A DNA stretch of 64,000 bases, taken from contig OZ253541.1 in the NCBI GenBank assembly GCA_965262365.1, forward strand, positions 2,418,001-2,482,000, given 5' to 3'. The position numbers and the translations under genes are program-made. This document shows, piece by piece, positions 17,295 through 27,489 of this stretch (its first letter is position 1; every line of letters begins with the position of its first letter). Source of the DNA: UBA6522 sp965262365. GTDB lineage: Bacteria > Pseudomonadota > Gammaproteobacteria > Steroidobacterales > Rariloculaceae. The notes under the pieces are model-generated. The model worked only from the letters and a program-made list of their open reading frames with translations, had not been told where the DNA came from and did not search any database.

Positions 17295-20198
17295 TTACAA
17301 CTCCAGCCCCGGTGCCTCGCGAGACTTCTCGTGCTCGACTGTCGGCGCTGGACTCTCTCGCTCGACCCGATCGGGGGCTTTCGCGTCTTCGATTTTGTGC
17401 GCCTTCTCCGGCGAGGCTGATGGCGCACGGACGAGGTCGACTGCTTCGAGCGCCGCGATACGCTCGCCGGTCGCCGCCTCCAACCGCTCCCTGAGCGTGT
17501 CCCGGTCGTCGGTCACCAGTTCCGCGCGCTCACGGGCTCGGCTGATTTCCACGTAGAGTGTCTTCTGCGTGGTGAGATGCGGGTGGTTCGCTTCCATTGC
17601 CGCGATCACGGTATCGACCGTTCGGCCCTGGAACGCATGTACCGTCGATGCCCAGGCGCGGTCGATGTGGCGTAGCTGGGAGTCTCCTTTTTCCAGTTCC
17701 AGAACGCGTCCGTCTTCGAGACTGAATGTAACGGTTCCGTTTTCCACGCGGGTCACGTCCGCCGTCTGGCTGTTGACGAGCCCGAGCGATTTGTCGTTTC
17801 TCGTCCAGCGGATACGGTCGCCCTGGCGAAGCTCCATGGTTTCGCTCCGGTACACTTCGGCCCCGCCGGTTCTCGCGGCGAGCTTGTTCGGCGCCCATGT
17901 CACCGGGTTTCCGTCCTTGCCGGTGAGATTGACCGTGTCTGTTTTGCGGTCGACGCCTGCCACACGCAGTTCGTCGCCTTTTTCAACCCCGAGCCGCTTG
18001 TAGGGACGGTGGAACGCGACCACGTCTCCTTCGGCGTAGTTGGCGGCGAGCGTCTTTTCGGCGTGGGTGTAACCCCGGGAGACGAGTCTTTCGGCGTTCA
18101 GCGCCGGTCCCGCGACCTGCCCGTCCCGGATCAGGCAGTTGCGCACGATCTCGTTGATCTGCACCCGGAGCGCGTGGCTCGGGGCCATGAGGCCGGTGTT
18201 TTTCCTTTGTTCGGGCGAGAGTTTGAGCCAGCGCGCGGCGGCGGCGCCGGGGAGGTTGTCCGGCTTGACGGCCACGACGTTCGGTCCGAGTTTCGTGAAC
18301 GCTTTCTTGATATCGCCCGCGAGGCTTGCCTCCACGGCCGCCTTCAGGTCCGCGTCCTTCTGGCGCATGATCTGGTCCATGGTCGCGGTCTTCATGCCGG
18401 CGTTCTGCAGTTGCACGAACGGCTTGCCGGCATCGACCGCGTCCAGTTGCTTGCCGTCGCCGACGAGGACGACCCGGGGCAGGCGCAGTTCCCGTGCGAT
18501 ACGAAGGAGGTTTCTGGTCTGGACGGTGGAGGCGAGCGAGCCTTCGTCCACCACGAGAACGGTTTTGGCGAACGCCGCGCGCATGTTTTTCCGGCCCTTG
18601 CGGGTCAGGCGGCCTTCGGCGACGCCGGCGTTGCGGACCAGGAACCGTTGCAGGGTTTCGGTTTCGATGTGGGCCTCGGCGGCCAGGGTCTGGGCCGCGG
18701 AAGCGGACGGGGCGAGACCCTTGAGCTCGTAGCCGCGTTTCTCCAGCAGCGCCCGGGCGCGGTTGAGCATGGTGGTCTTTCCGGTGCCGGCATAGCCCTG
18801 CACGCCCACCACGCGGTCTTTTTCGGACAGAATCAGCTTCACCGCCACCTTCTGCCCGTCGGTCAGGGGGCCGTTGCGCAGCAGCTTGTCCACGCGCCGC
18901 GCCCGCATCGGGGCCTTGCCCCGTGTCCGGCCTTCACGCATCAGGGCGATGGTTTCCCTCTCGTCGGCCACTGCCTTGTCCGTGGTCAGGGAGTCGCCCG
19001 GGACGGGGAGGTTCGACCGGTGCAGCGTGCCGTTGGTTTCCAGCCGGTTCACCGCCTTGACGGCGTCTTCGATGGGCACCGCGCCGGGCGCCCAGATCAG
19101 CGCCGCGGTCAACAGGTCCGTTCTCGAAAACACCGCCTCGCGCTCGGACAGGTGAGACACGGCCCAGGCGACCGCCCGCTCGGCCGTGTCGCCTGCTGCA
19201 AGCACGGGACTGCCTGCGTCTTGCTCGATTTCCGGCAAGGGCGCTTGGTGTTCGTTGGCCGTGACGGCGGCGCGTTCCACGGCGTTTCCGGCGAGCTTTT
19301 CCGCGTCGAACCCCATCGCCCTGGACTGCTCGTTCCAGTGTTCGCGCAGCGTCGCGCGGTCCACGTCGCGCTTGTGGGCGCGGGTCATCAGCGCCGCGCG
19401 CTCGGCGAGCTTCGGGTTTTGCTCCGCATCGCCCAGGCCGCGTTCGTTCATGGCCGCCTGGATGGCGGCTCGGCGGGTGGAGAACGCCTCGATTACCTTC
19501 CGGGGCACGCCCGCGATCTCGAACCGCCCGTCGGCGTGGGTTTTCTCGATCCCATAGCCCAGCGTTTCCAGGCGCCGCGCCAGGTCTCCGCGGTAGATGG
19601 CGCCGATGAGCATCTTGGAGGCGTAGAGTTTTTCGTTCGCCATGGTCCGCCATTTGCCGTCCTTGCCCTGGAGCATGTTGGCGATGACCGCGTGGGTGTG
19701 AAGCTGCGGATCGAGGTTACGGGAGGTGTCATGGCGGAATGTCGCGGCCACCGTTTTCTGCCCGCCGGCGCGGACCATGCGGCCGGTGTCCGGGTCCCTG
19801 AGCCGCGTCTGCACGACGTTCTTCTCCACCCAGGCGAGTGTGCGTTCGACCGCCTTGTCGTGGGCGGCGAGGATCCGCCGGTCGCCCCCGATGAGCGCGG
19901 CAATGGACACCGACTTCGGGGCCGACAGCGTCAGGTCCCGGCCGGGACGGTGGAGCACGCCGCCGTCCTTTTGCCGCTTGCCCAGCCGCCGGCCCTTGCC
20001 GTCCGGTACACGCCCCTCGAGAATCGCCCTGAACGCGTTGGGGTCGACGGGACCGGAGAGCCCGAGGCCGGCGGCGCCCCGGCCGGCCCAGCGGCTGTTT
20101 TCCCTGTGTCCGGCGTCTTCGCTGGCGTAATACCCGTCGCGTTCGTAGTACGAGACGCCCTGGGACGGGGAGGCGACCGCGCCGATCGACGCCACCAT
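17295..20198 (-). CDS. traI: MobF-family conjugative relaxase/helicase TraI
   Basis: 967 residues from ATG 20198, one base after the traD stop. The N-terminal TrwC relaxase has the tyrosine cluster SYYERDGYYASED, and the metal-binding histidines in FRHDTSRNLDPQLHTHAVIA. The helicase part has Walker A GYAGTGKTTML, Walker B VLVVDEGSLAS, VVLVGDGKQLDAVDAG, and a C-terminal VHAFQGRTVDTVIAA motif. It nicks the transfer origin, stays covalently bound to the strand and unwinds it. The protein is shorter than F TraI, lacking a long C-terminal domain. A longer frame from 20402 overlaps traD and is not needed. The oriT was not located. Confidence 0.95.
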   Translation of the reverse strand: MVASIGAVASPSQGVSYYERDGYYASEDAGHRENSRWAGRGAAGLGLSGPVDPNAFRAILEGRVPDGKGRRLGKRQKDGGVLHRPGRDLTLSAPKSVSIAALIGGDRRILAAHDKAVERTLAWVEKNVVQTRLRDPDTGRMVRAGGQKTVAATFRHDTSRNLDPQLHTHAVIANMLQGKDGKWRTMANEKLYASKMLIGAIYRGDLARRLETLGYGIEKTHADGRFEIAGVPRKVIEAFSTRRAAIQAAMNERGLGDAEQNPKLAERAALMTRAHKRDVDRATLREHWNEQSRAMGFDAEKLAGNAVERAAVTANEHQAPLPEIEQDAGSPVLAAGDTAERAVAWAVSHLSEREAVFSRTDLLTAALIWAPGAVPIEDAVKAVNRLETNGTLHRSNLPVPGDSLTTDKAVADERETIALMREGRTRGKAPMRARRVDKLLRNGPLTDGQKVAVKLILSEKDRVVGVQGYAGTGKTTMLNRARALLEKRGYELKGLAPSASAAQTLAAEAHIETETLQRFLVRNAGVAEGRLTRKGRKNMRAAFAKTVLVVDEGSLASTVQTRNLLRIARELRLPRVVLVGDGKQLDAVDAGKPFVQLQNAGMKTATMDQIMRQKDADLKAAVEASLAGDIKKAFTKLGPNVVAVKPDNLPGAAAARWLKLSPEQRKNTGLMAPSHALRVQINEIVRNCLIRDGQVAGPALNAERLVSRGYTHAEKTLAANYAEGDVVAFHRPYKRLGVEKGDELRVAGVDRKTDTVNLTGKDGNPVTWAPNKLAARTGGAEVYRSETMELRQGDRIRWTRNDKSLGLVNSQTADVTRVENGTVTFSLEDGRVLELEKGDSQLRHIDRAWASTVHAFQGRTVDTVIAAMEANHPHLTTQKTLYVEISRARERAELVTDDRDTLRERLEAATGERIAALEAVDLVRAPSASPEKAHKIEDAKAPDRVERESPAPTVEHEKSREAPGLEL

Positions 20199-20199
20199 G

Positions 20200-22353
20200 T
20201 CAGATCGGCGTCCAGCCGGGTGTCGTGCCGTCGTTCGATTGCTCGGCCTCTTCATTCCCGGGCACGGGGTTCCCGGTTCCGCCAACCGCCGTTCCGGTGT
20301 CGACTTCCGGCAACGGCAGGGGTTCGGTCTCCCCTGTCTCCGGACCGCGGTTGTCGCTGTTGTCGCCGTTATCGGACGCGATAGAATTCTTATCTTCGGC
20401 ACCGTTCCCGGTATCTTCGCTGTCGAACACCAGTTGCCCCTGCGAACCCGGCTTCCCGGCTGAATCCATCGTCCCGTTGGTCGTGACCATCGCCGGCGCC
20501 GGCTCGCCTTGCGTGTCCCTATCCACCTCCGGCGACTCCGCTGCCGATGCGTCCCGCGCGTTCGCGTTCGGCTCCGCCGGCCCGCGCGCCGGGGTGTCCG
20601 GGACGGGGCCGTGTACCTGGCCTCTCTGAACGAACCTGGGTGCGGTTTTTGGCCGCTTCACGTACTTGAGTTCGATCCGCGCGACCGGGAACGGGCCGGG
20701 GAGTTTGAGATACCCCGTGAGGTTCGGCAGCCGCGTGATCTCCGACGGCAGCGCGAGCGATTGCAGCTCCCGGCGCGGCGTGAGCGTCACCCCGTCGCGG
20801 TACGGGTCCGCGCCGTAGCTCACGCCTTCGGCCACTTCCTCGATCTCGCTCCTCCCGAGGCTGTCGGCCGACCACTGCGCGGTGTCCCGGTCGGGGGCGG
20901 CGAACACCACTCTCGTGCCGCAGAGCCCGGAGATGGTTTCGGCGCCGTTGCGGCCGTAAAGGTCGCGCAGGGCGGATGCGACCTGCACGCCCAGCACGAA
21001 ACAGCCGCCGAACTGACGGCTCTCGGCCAGCCCCGGCTGCAGGCTCGGCACCTGGTGCAGCGTCGGCAGCTCGTCCAGGATCACCCAGATCCGGCGGCCG
21101 TCGTCGCGGTCCAGCGACAGCAGCGCGTTCACCGCAATCTCGAGCCAGGTGGAGATCAGGCCCCGCAGGCTCGCGTGCTGGTCGCCGCGGGACGTCAGGA
21201 ACAGGAAACTGTTCGCCTTCTCGCCGGAAATCCAGTCCCGGATCGAGAACGGTTGTCCGCTGTCCGCCAGGACCTCCATCGCCCCCAGGTGCGCGGTGAG
21301 CATGGCCCGCACGCTGAGCGCCGTTTTCGGGTTCTCCGGGTCGACGATCGATTGCGCCACGGTCCCTTCCATGGCTTCGGCGAGCGCCTTGAGGTTCGTC
21401 TTGAGCAGGTGCTCGACCAGCACGCGGTTGTTGCGTTCGCCCTGTTCCCACAGCACGCCGGCGCCGTTGGCAAACAACTGCCGGGCGGCCGTGACCCAGA
21501 ACGGATCGACCGTGTCCTTCTGTTGCGGAATGAGCGCCGCGGCCATGGTGTCGAAGTCCCGGGGCGAGCGGGCCTCGAAGAACGGCGACCAGCGCGGGGC
21601 CCGGGCATCCAGCGGATTGAGCAGGACATCGCGCTCCGCATCGAAAAACGCTTCGGTATAACTCCCCATCTTGTCGTAGATCACGCAGCGGTCGCCCCGC
21701 TCGCGGATCTGTTGCACGAGGTCCGATATCAGGACGGTCTTGCCGGAACCGGTCGTACCCGACACGATCGTGTGCTGGGTCTCGGTCCGCCCGGGGTAGG
21801 GGACCCCGGCGATGCGGTACGCGGGCGCTCTTCCCGACACACCTTCCCACACCCGGGCCCGCAGCGGGCGCACGCGCCGGGACAGCTCTTGTGCGCTCAC
21901 CAGTTCCGCGCCGCGCAGGCGTTTTTTCTGTTTCAGGCGGTGGCCCTGGTAGCGGAACCAGCCGAGCATGAGGACGACCACGCCCACGCCGATCTTCCCG
22001 CCGAGCCACGCGCCGGAAATGACGGTGTCCAGAATCCGTACGCGCGCGGCCTCCCACGGGCCGTAGGCGGCGATATCGTCGATCCGCGCGACCATCGTCT
22101 CGCCGTTCTCCAGGCGTATTTCCTGTCCGGACTCCGGTTCGTAGCCCACGGCGAGCTTGATTTCGGCCAGCGTCAGCATGCCGGCGCCGTAACCGTCATG
22201 GGCGGGTGTCGTGCGCCAGAGCATCGCGACCGGCACGGTCACGACAAGGATCGCGACGATCATCACGCCCACGTACACGACCTGGGTCCACATCCGAAGC
22301 CCGTGAAAAACCGTTTGTCCGCCGCGGACGGTGTCGTCGCCCCACGCTCTCAT
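20200..22353 (-). CDS. traD: Type IV coupling protein TraD
   Basis: 717 residues. Two N-terminal transmembrane segments (YVGVMIVAILVVTVPVAML and ISGAWLGGKIGVGVVVLMLG), then the VirD4/TrwB ATPase core with Walker A VSGTTGSGKTVLISDL and Walker B RRIWVILDELPTL. The C-terminus is an acidic, low-complexity tail, as in other F-type TraD proteins that contact the relaxosome. It hands the relaxase-DNA complex to the secretion channel. AAAGGA precedes the start. Confidence 0.95.
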   Translation of the reverse strand: MRAWGDDTVRGGQTVFHGLRMWTQVVYVGVMIVAILVVTVPVAMLWRTTPAHDGYGAGMLTLAEIKLAVGYEPESGQEIRLENGETMVARIDDIAAYGPWEAARVRILDTVISGAWLGGKIGVGVVVLMLGWFRYQGHRLKQKKRLRGAELVSAQELSRRVRPLRARVWEGVSGRAPAYRIAGVPYPGRTETQHTIVSGTTGSGKTVLISDLVQQIRERGDRCVIYDKMGSYTEAFFDAERDVLLNPLDARAPRWSPFFEARSPRDFDTMAAALIPQQKDTVDPFWVTAARQLFANGAGVLWEQGERNNRVLVEHLLKTNLKALAEAMEGTVAQSIVDPENPKTALSVRAMLTAHLGAMEVLADSGQPFSIRDWISGEKANSFLFLTSRGDQHASLRGLISTWLEIAVNALLSLDRDDGRRIWVILDELPTLHQVPSLQPGLAESRQFGGCFVLGVQVASALRDLYGRNGAETISGLCGTRVVFAAPDRDTAQWSADSLGRSEIEEVAEGVSYGADPYRDGVTLTPRRELQSLALPSEITRLPNLTGYLKLPGPFPVARIELKYVKRPKTAPRFVQRGQVHGPVPDTPARGPAEPNANARDASAAESPEVDRDTQGEPAPAMVTTNGTMDSAGKPGSQGQLVFDSEDTGNGAEDKNSIASDNGDNSDNRGPETGETEPLPLPEVDTGTAVGGTGNPVPGNEEAEQSNDGTTPGWTPI

Positions 22354-22523
22354 GATCCTTTCCCGAAGCTTTCCATTGAATCTGTTTCGTACTGACCGGA
22401 ACTTCGTCGCGCCGCCAGGCGCCGGAGGCGGGCGGTGTCCGGGGCGAGGCCCGTCGGGTCGGTGAAGTCCGTCCGGCCCGCCATCCGATCGACCGAATCC
22501 CCTTCACCCCGGAGACGTCCGCC

Positions 22524-22982
22524 ATGACACCGACTCGACACCACAGCGTCCCCCCTGCCACGCCCGGCACTGGCGTGCCCAGCACCGGCCCGCACAACAC
22601 TGCCGTACGCGTTACTGCTGTGCGCAGCACTGCTGCGCGCAGTACCGCCGCGTGGATCCTCGGTGCGCCCGCCCTGGCGCTCATGGCGACGGTCGTGCTG
22701 AGCATCGCGGGCGCCGGCGCCGACTGGATCGGCGCGGTCTGGCTCGCCGCCGTGCTCTGGACGATCGCGGCGACGTTCGTGCAGGCTTTGTGGCAGGGGT
22801 TGCGTCACGGGGACTGGTCGGCGTTCACGTATTGCGACCTGCCCCGCAACGACGAGGATCACGATTGGGCGACCCGCTCGGGCCAATACGCCTACCTTCG
22901 GATCCGGGCCGACGGCGAAGCGCTCACGCGCGATGGCGGCCGGTTTTCCACGGATCCCGATCACAGCGATTCCCGCGCCTGA
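22524..22982 (+). CDS. Small membrane protein on the opposite strand within the tra operon
   Basis: 152 residues. The N-terminal 40 residues hold a five-residue repeat (NTAVR VTAVR STAAR STAAW) encoded by a 15-bp minisatellite. Two hydrophobic segments follow (ALALMATVVLSIAG and GAVWLAAVLWTIAATFVQAL), then a soluble tail with WSAFTYCDLPRNDEDHDWAT. It lies between traD and traG, facing them, and overlaps the last 22 bp of traG. The protein-like tail and transmembrane pair argue that it is real. Function unknown. Confidence 0.6.
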   Translation: MTPTRHHSVPPATPGTGVPSTGPHNTAVRVTAVRSTAARSTAAWILGAPALALMATVVLSIAGAGADWIGAVWLAAVLWTIAATFVQALWQGLRHGDWSAFTYCDLPRNDEDHDWATRSGQYAYLRIRADGEALTRDGGRFSTDPDHSDSRA

Positions 22983-25864
22983 TCGTCGCGCCCCGCGGAA
23001 CCCGGCTGCCCCGCCAGGGGCTGGTCCGGGGCGTCGTTGCGCGCGGTCCCGTAGAGGCGCCCGGCGAGCCACCCGCCGACCAACGGCACTTCCTCCAGCA
23101 CCTGTTGGCCCATCGGCTGGCTTCGTTCGGCTTCAACGGCCTCGCGCCCGGCATCCACTGCCGCTTCCGCCGCGCGCGTGCGTTCCTCCCGCTCGCCGCT
23201 CCGCACGTCCATCGCCGCCTCCGTGTCTCCCCTCGACCGGGCGGCGGGTTCCTCCACGTCGCCGGGCACGCCGGCGTCCGTCGCGCGGTCCCGGGCGCCT
23301 TCCGACCAACCCGCGTAGGCGGCTCCGGTCGCCGGTATTTGTGTCGCCTGCAGATCCTCGCGCGCGTCCTCGAACGTGGCGCGGCTCGGCACGCTCGAGA
23401 TACCCGCAGCCACCGGCGCGGGCAGGCGCTCGGACACGAACTCCGCGGCGTATTCGCGCAGCGTCTCGGCCTCCTCGGGCGTTTGCGGGGTCGCCAGCCG
23501 CATGGCGCCGCCCACCCCGATGCGCCGCCCGTCCGCACCCGGGCGCTCCGCGAGCCAGCCGAAGAACGGCTGCCCGAGTTCCCGGTCGATGGCCTGGGAT
23601 TCGGCGCGCACCTGGGACGCCTGCGCGCTCCAGTTCTCCGATGTCTGAAAACTCGCCGAGGCCCGGTCCTCGAACCGTTCCATCCGGGTCAGGTTCGCCC
23701 CGAAGCTTTCGTCCAGGCTCGCCAGTTCGCTCTCGCCGGTCGCGGTGGAGTAGCGCCTGGAGGCGTCGGAGACCTGCGACCACAAATCCAGCACCTGGTG
23801 CTGTTCGGCGTAGTCCCGCATGCGGTTGAACGCCTCGCTCTCGATGGTCTGGCCCCGCCACGACGCGGCACCCCTCGCGCCGATGCGTACGACCTTGCCG
23901 AAACCGCCTCCGAGGCTGGCTTCGGCCGTCAGCGTCGCGGCCTGGTCCTTGGTGATCCCGCCCATTTCGGACAGGCGGTCCACATGACCCGACAGGTCCT
24001 GGACCTGGCGGGACTCGCTCTCGGTGACGCCCACTGCGTGGGCCGTACCCGTGCTCACGTCCCGGGCGTGACGTTCCACCATCGCCGTGGCGTCCGTGGC
24101 CGCCGCCGTGCGGGCCACGCCCGCTTCGGCCGAAAAACTCTCCCCGAGCGTCCGGGATTGCGCGGCGCGGTTCTCGTGGCTCGCGGCCAGCGACTCCGAG
24201 AGCCGGATGCCCGCCGCCGGCACGCGGCTGGTGGCGACCCCCGCATCGGCGATCGCCGTGCCGTCGGCGGCCACGGTGAACGCCGCGCCTTCGGGCGAGT
24301 AGCCGGTGTACCGGCCCGCGTCGACCTGCGCGGAGGTGCGGACCTGGCGGCCTTCGAGCGTCGCGAAGCGGTGCGAATCGACTTGCGTGGACGCGAGCGA
24401 GAGATTGCCCGTCGAGCCCTCTCTCGCCGCCGCGCTGGCGGCCTCCTGGCCGACGTGGAGCACCGAGGAGGCGAGCGACGTGGCGCGCCCGACCCCGTAG
24501 GCGAGCGCGGCGGCCAGAAACGGCACCGACATCGACAGGTACCCCGACATGACCGCCACGTCGGCGGCCACCGCGCGGATCCCGGCCTGGGCCACGAGCG
24601 AGATCCCGATGTCCCCGCCCGGCATCAGCGCGACAGCGCCCATGCTTTCGGCGGCTTCGCCCAGCGCGATGCGGTGCAGGATCGCGTACAGCGGCCCCCA
24701 GCTCTGCAACCAGACGAACCCGCCGAGATAAGCGCGGAAGAAGCTGCCCCCCGCTGGGGTGAGCATGAGCAGCACGGCCATGGGGAAGGCGCCGACGTAG
24801 AGGCACTCGAACACGATGCGAAGCAGCGGCACCCAGGTCTCGGCCTGGCGGCCGATGGCCCGGTACGCGGCCACGGTCTGGGCCTCGGCGCGGGCCTCGG
24901 TGTAGGCGCGAAGCGCGGCGGCGTTGCCCGTTTCCGTGGACCACTGCTCGCCGGCGTCGTGCACGGCGTTCAGCACCATCTGCTGGCGGATGATGTCCGC
25001 GGCGTTGCGCGAGGCGCCGATCAGGAAGTCGTGCGCCACCGGCAGCGCGGCGAGGAGTTCCGCGCGCGCCAGCGCCTCGGTGCCGGCGTCCGGAAAGAGC
25101 CTCAGACCGAAAATGCCCGTGGCGCGACCGATCTCCGCGGCCCACAGCGCGTCCAGGCGCGCGGCGGCGTCGGCACAGGTCACGATCGCCGTATCCACGG
25201 GCGTGGCCCCGGTGGCGCCCGCGGGCTGGCGGGTGGCGAACTCGACGAGCCTGGCGGGAGAAGCGCCCGCCGACGGCGAGCCGCCCGCCGTCACGAGCGC
25301 CCAGAGATCCGTGGTTTCCCGGAGATCGTCCGCGGAGATGTGTCCGAGAAGCAGCGCATAAAAGAGGCACTGGCGCGCATAGTTGCGGAGGTTGCGAGCG
25401 AACACCGCATCCGTGATCTCCATGCGGGTGACCGCATCGGCCAGCCGCGATCCGAAAATCATCCCGTGGCGCTGGTAGGTGAGGTCGTTCGGCAGCGTGA
25501 ACGCCTGTTCGGTGAGCCGCGTGAGCCCGTCACCGACCTCGGAGGTGAGCGAGGCGAAGAGCGCGAGCCCGATCGGTACGTTCGCCACCACCGCGGGCGC
25601 GAGTGCCGGGTCCAGCCGGTCCACGACCCGCACCGTGGCCTTCGGTACGATTATCGCACCCCAGATGGCCGTGAACATCAGCACCCATTTGGCGTTGTCC
25701 TTCCAGGACCCGCCGAACGCGGTCCGGAAAAGGATCCAGACAAGGCCTGCGATGCCCGCGAGCTGGGCGAGCGTGATGTACGCCCCGCCGCCGGTGATGG
25801 CGGCGACGGCGTTCAGCAGGTCGACCAGGTAAACGCCGCCGCCGAGGGTGAAGAGTTCGTACAT
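22961..25864 (-). CDS. traG: Mating-pair stabilisation / entry exclusion protein TraG
   Basis: 967 residues. The N-terminal third is the TraG membrane domain (AITGGGAYITLAQLAGIAGL, WVLMFTAIWGAIIVPKA), with more transmembrane segments at about residues 340-480 (FECLYVGAFPMAVLLML). The remainder is a long periplasmic, Ala/Ser/Thr-rich part with many short repeats. Size, order and position between traH and traD match F-type TraG, which works in pilus assembly with its N-terminal domain and in mating-pair stabilisation. Confidence 0.9.
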   Translation of the reverse strand: MYELFTLGGGVYLVDLLNAVAAITGGGAYITLAQLAGIAGLVWILFRTAFGGSWKDNAKWVLMFTAIWGAIIVPKATVRVVDRLDPALAPAVVANVPIGLALFASLTSEVGDGLTRLTEQAFTLPNDLTYQRHGMIFGSRLADAVTRMEITDAVFARNLRNYARQCLFYALLLGHISADDLRETTDLWALVTAGGSPSAGASPARLVEFATRQPAGATGATPVDTAIVTCADAAARLDALWAAEIGRATGIFGLRLFPDAGTEALARAELLAALPVAHDFLIGASRNAADIIRQQMVLNAVHDAGEQWSTETGNAAALRAYTEARAEAQTVAAYRAIGRQAETWVPLLRIVFECLYVGAFPMAVLLMLTPAGGSFFRAYLGGFVWLQSWGPLYAILHRIALGEAAESMGAVALMPGGDIGISLVAQAGIRAVAADVAVMSGYLSMSVPFLAAALAYGVGRATSLASSVLHVGQEAASAAAREGSTGNLSLASTQVDSHRFATLEGRQVRTSAQVDAGRYTGYSPEGAAFTVAADGTAIADAGVATSRVPAAGIRLSESLAASHENRAAQSRTLGESFSAEAGVARTAAATDATAMVERHARDVSTGTAHAVGVTESESRQVQDLSGHVDRLSEMGGITKDQAATLTAEASLGGGFGKVVRIGARGAASWRGQTIESEAFNRMRDYAEQHQVLDLWSQVSDASRRYSTATGESELASLDESFGANLTRMERFEDRASASFQTSENWSAQASQVRAESQAIDRELGQPFFGWLAERPGADGRRIGVGGAMRLATPQTPEEAETLREYAAEFVSERLPAPVAAGISSVPSRATFEDAREDLQATQIPATGAAYAGWSEGARDRATDAGVPGDVEEPAARSRGDTEAAMDVRSGEREERTRAAEAAVDAGREAVEAERSQPMGQQVLEEVPLVGGWLAGRLYGTARNDAPDQPLAGQPGSAGRDDQARESL

Positions 25865-25920
25865 CCGCCGCCGCCTCTATCAGGGCGCTAGCGCGGCAGC
25901 CTGCACAGGATCAACGTGCG

Positions 25921-25990
25921 CCAGCACTGCCGTGCCCCAGCACTGCCGTGCGCCAGTACCGCCGTGCGCCGCACTGCCGTGCGCAGCACA
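25921..25990. repeat. 16-bp GC-rich tandem repeat between traH and traG
   Basis: Four units of about 16 bp with consensus CCAGCACTGCCGTGCG, slightly diverged. This copy lies in the intergenic space between the traH stop and traG start and is not in frame with anything. The same core recurs at other junctions of the operon. Confidence 0.85.
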
Positions 25991-25991
25991 C

Positions 25992-27464
25992 CTAGCGCCC
26001 GCCCTGGCCGCGGGAGAACGCGAGCGCTGCACGCAGGTCCGCGGACAGGGCGCCGGCGAGCTCGGTCTCGATCAGGCGGAGTTTTTCCACCACCGCCAGC
26101 GCCGTGTTGAACCGTTGCAACCCTTCCTGGCGGTGCGTGCTCAACGCGATGCGGTTTTCCCGCAGCGATTCCCGCCAGCGTTCGAGCTGCGTCCCGTCGG
26201 CGCTGTCGAGCGTGCCGGCGCGGGCCTCGATCGTCCCGTGCAGGTCCGAGATCCACACCTGAAGGACATCGAGCGCCACGGCTTCGGCGAGCGCGTCCAC
26301 CTCCTGGTCGATCACCGCTCCCCGGTAGGCCGCCGCGGCGTTGATGACCCGGTACACCGGCAGCGTGGTGAGATTGACGAGCCCCAGCGCGTCCGGCGGT
26401 GGCACGGTGTCGTTCCTCACGGCCGCGACAAGATCCCCGAGCAGCCCCGCGACGCGCGCCCTGAACCCCTGAGCCGCCGCAATGGTGACGCGCCCGAGCG
26501 TCGGATTGAGGCACGCCAGTGCCGTGTCGCAGGTGTACACCGGCAGATCCCCGCCGCCTTCCATGAGTATTTCGGTGACCTCGCGGTCGAGCGCCAGCGC
26601 CTCGAGCACCCGCACCGCCGGGGTATTCGTGGAACCGTCCGTGACGGGCGCGGTGACGATGACGGTCCCCGTGATCGACATCGCGAATTCCCCCAGCGCC
26701 CGGTCCGCGGAGAGAAACGTCGAACCCTGCACCGCTTCCCAGGCGTAGTTGACGTTCACCGGCGCCTGCTCGGCCAGCTCCCCGGTCGCCGAGGCGAGCG
26801 TCGAGTAGCGTTTTCCGCCCGCCCCGCAGCCGTGGCGTGCGGCCGCGTAGTCCGAAAAGATGCCCTGGGATGTCCCGATCGCCGCGCAGATCGCCGCGCT
26901 CGCCCGGTCGTTGGTCGACCAGGCCGCGCCCACGAGCGACTGCGCCATCTCGCAGGAGTTGATGCTCTGGTTGTTGACCCACTGGGCCAGTGCCCGCAGC
27001 TTGCTCATGGTCTCGGCGATGACCGGAGAAATCGTCTCCAGCGCAAGCTCGAACGCGAACCCCGTGGCGTTTTGGGCGATGCCCCGGGCGAAGGCCACGA
27101 GCTCGTCGGAGTCGATGAACGAGAACGCGCCCGCGAACGCGTCGATGCCGCCGCAGCCGGCGCGGAACGACGGCAGACTGACGGTGCCGATGCGCTGGGC
27201 TTGCACCGGCGCCCTCAAGTACAGGTTGCCCAGTGTCCAGTGCCCGGACGCCTGGCCCTCGAACGCGGTGGGGCCGGTGGTGTTGACCGCCGCGCCGTCC
27301 CAGAACCGCTGCATTTCCGACAGCACGTCCGCCTGCGCGGCCGTGGAGGCGGCGGCCAGGACGACGAGGGCTACACGCCGCGGAAGCGCGTGGGCACAAC
27401 GCTCCCCCGGGTGCCCGCCCGTTCGCCGCCCATGGCCGCCGCCGGATACCTTAGCACGCCGCAT
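25992..27464 (-). CDS. traH: Conjugal transfer protein TraH
   Basis: About 490 residues. The start at 27464 is chosen because GGAGAAGG lies just before it; frames extending further upstream overlap traF. An export signal (ALPRRVALVVLAAASTAAQA) precedes mature domains containing FWDGAAVNTTGP, LPSFRAGCGGIDAFAGAFSF, NNQSINSCEMAQSLVG and the VYTCDTALACLNPTL Cys pair. These are hallmarks of F-type TraH, a periplasmic pilus-assembly component that stabilises the outer-membrane complex. Confidence 0.95.
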   Translation of the reverse strand: MRRAKVSGGGHGRRTGGHPGERCAHALPRRVALVVLAAASTAAQADVLSEMQRFWDGAAVNTTGPTAFEGQASGHWTLGNLYLRAPVQAQRIGTVSLPSFRAGCGGIDAFAGAFSFIDSDELVAFARGIAQNATGFAFELALETISPVIAETMSKLRALAQWVNNQSINSCEMAQSLVGAAWSTNDRASAAICAAIGTSQGIFSDYAAARHGCGAGGKRYSTLASATGELAEQAPVNVNYAWEAVQGSTFLSADRALGEFAMSITGTVIVTAPVTDGSTNTPAVRVLEALALDREVTEILMEGGGDLPVYTCDTALACLNPTLGRVTIAAAQGFRARVAGLLGDLVAAVRNDTVPPPDALGLVNLTTLPVYRVINAAAAYRGAVIDQEVDALAEAVALDVLQVWISDLHGTIEARAGTLDSADGTQLERWRESLRENRIALSTHRQEGLQRFNTALAVVEKLRLIETELAGALSADLRAALAFSRGQGGR

Positions 27465-27489
27465 TGCCTTCTCCGTTTTTCCATGTCCA

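Noticed and set aside
18009..20384. Long plus-strand open frame of 791 codons
   Set aside because: It is antisense to traI; the composition is Arg/Gly/His-rich as expected of a GC-rich shadow, whereas the minus-strand frame has relaxase and helicase motifs.
22652..25891. Plus-strand open frame of 1079 codons
   Set aside because: Antisense to traG, with no recognisable motif and shadow-type composition.
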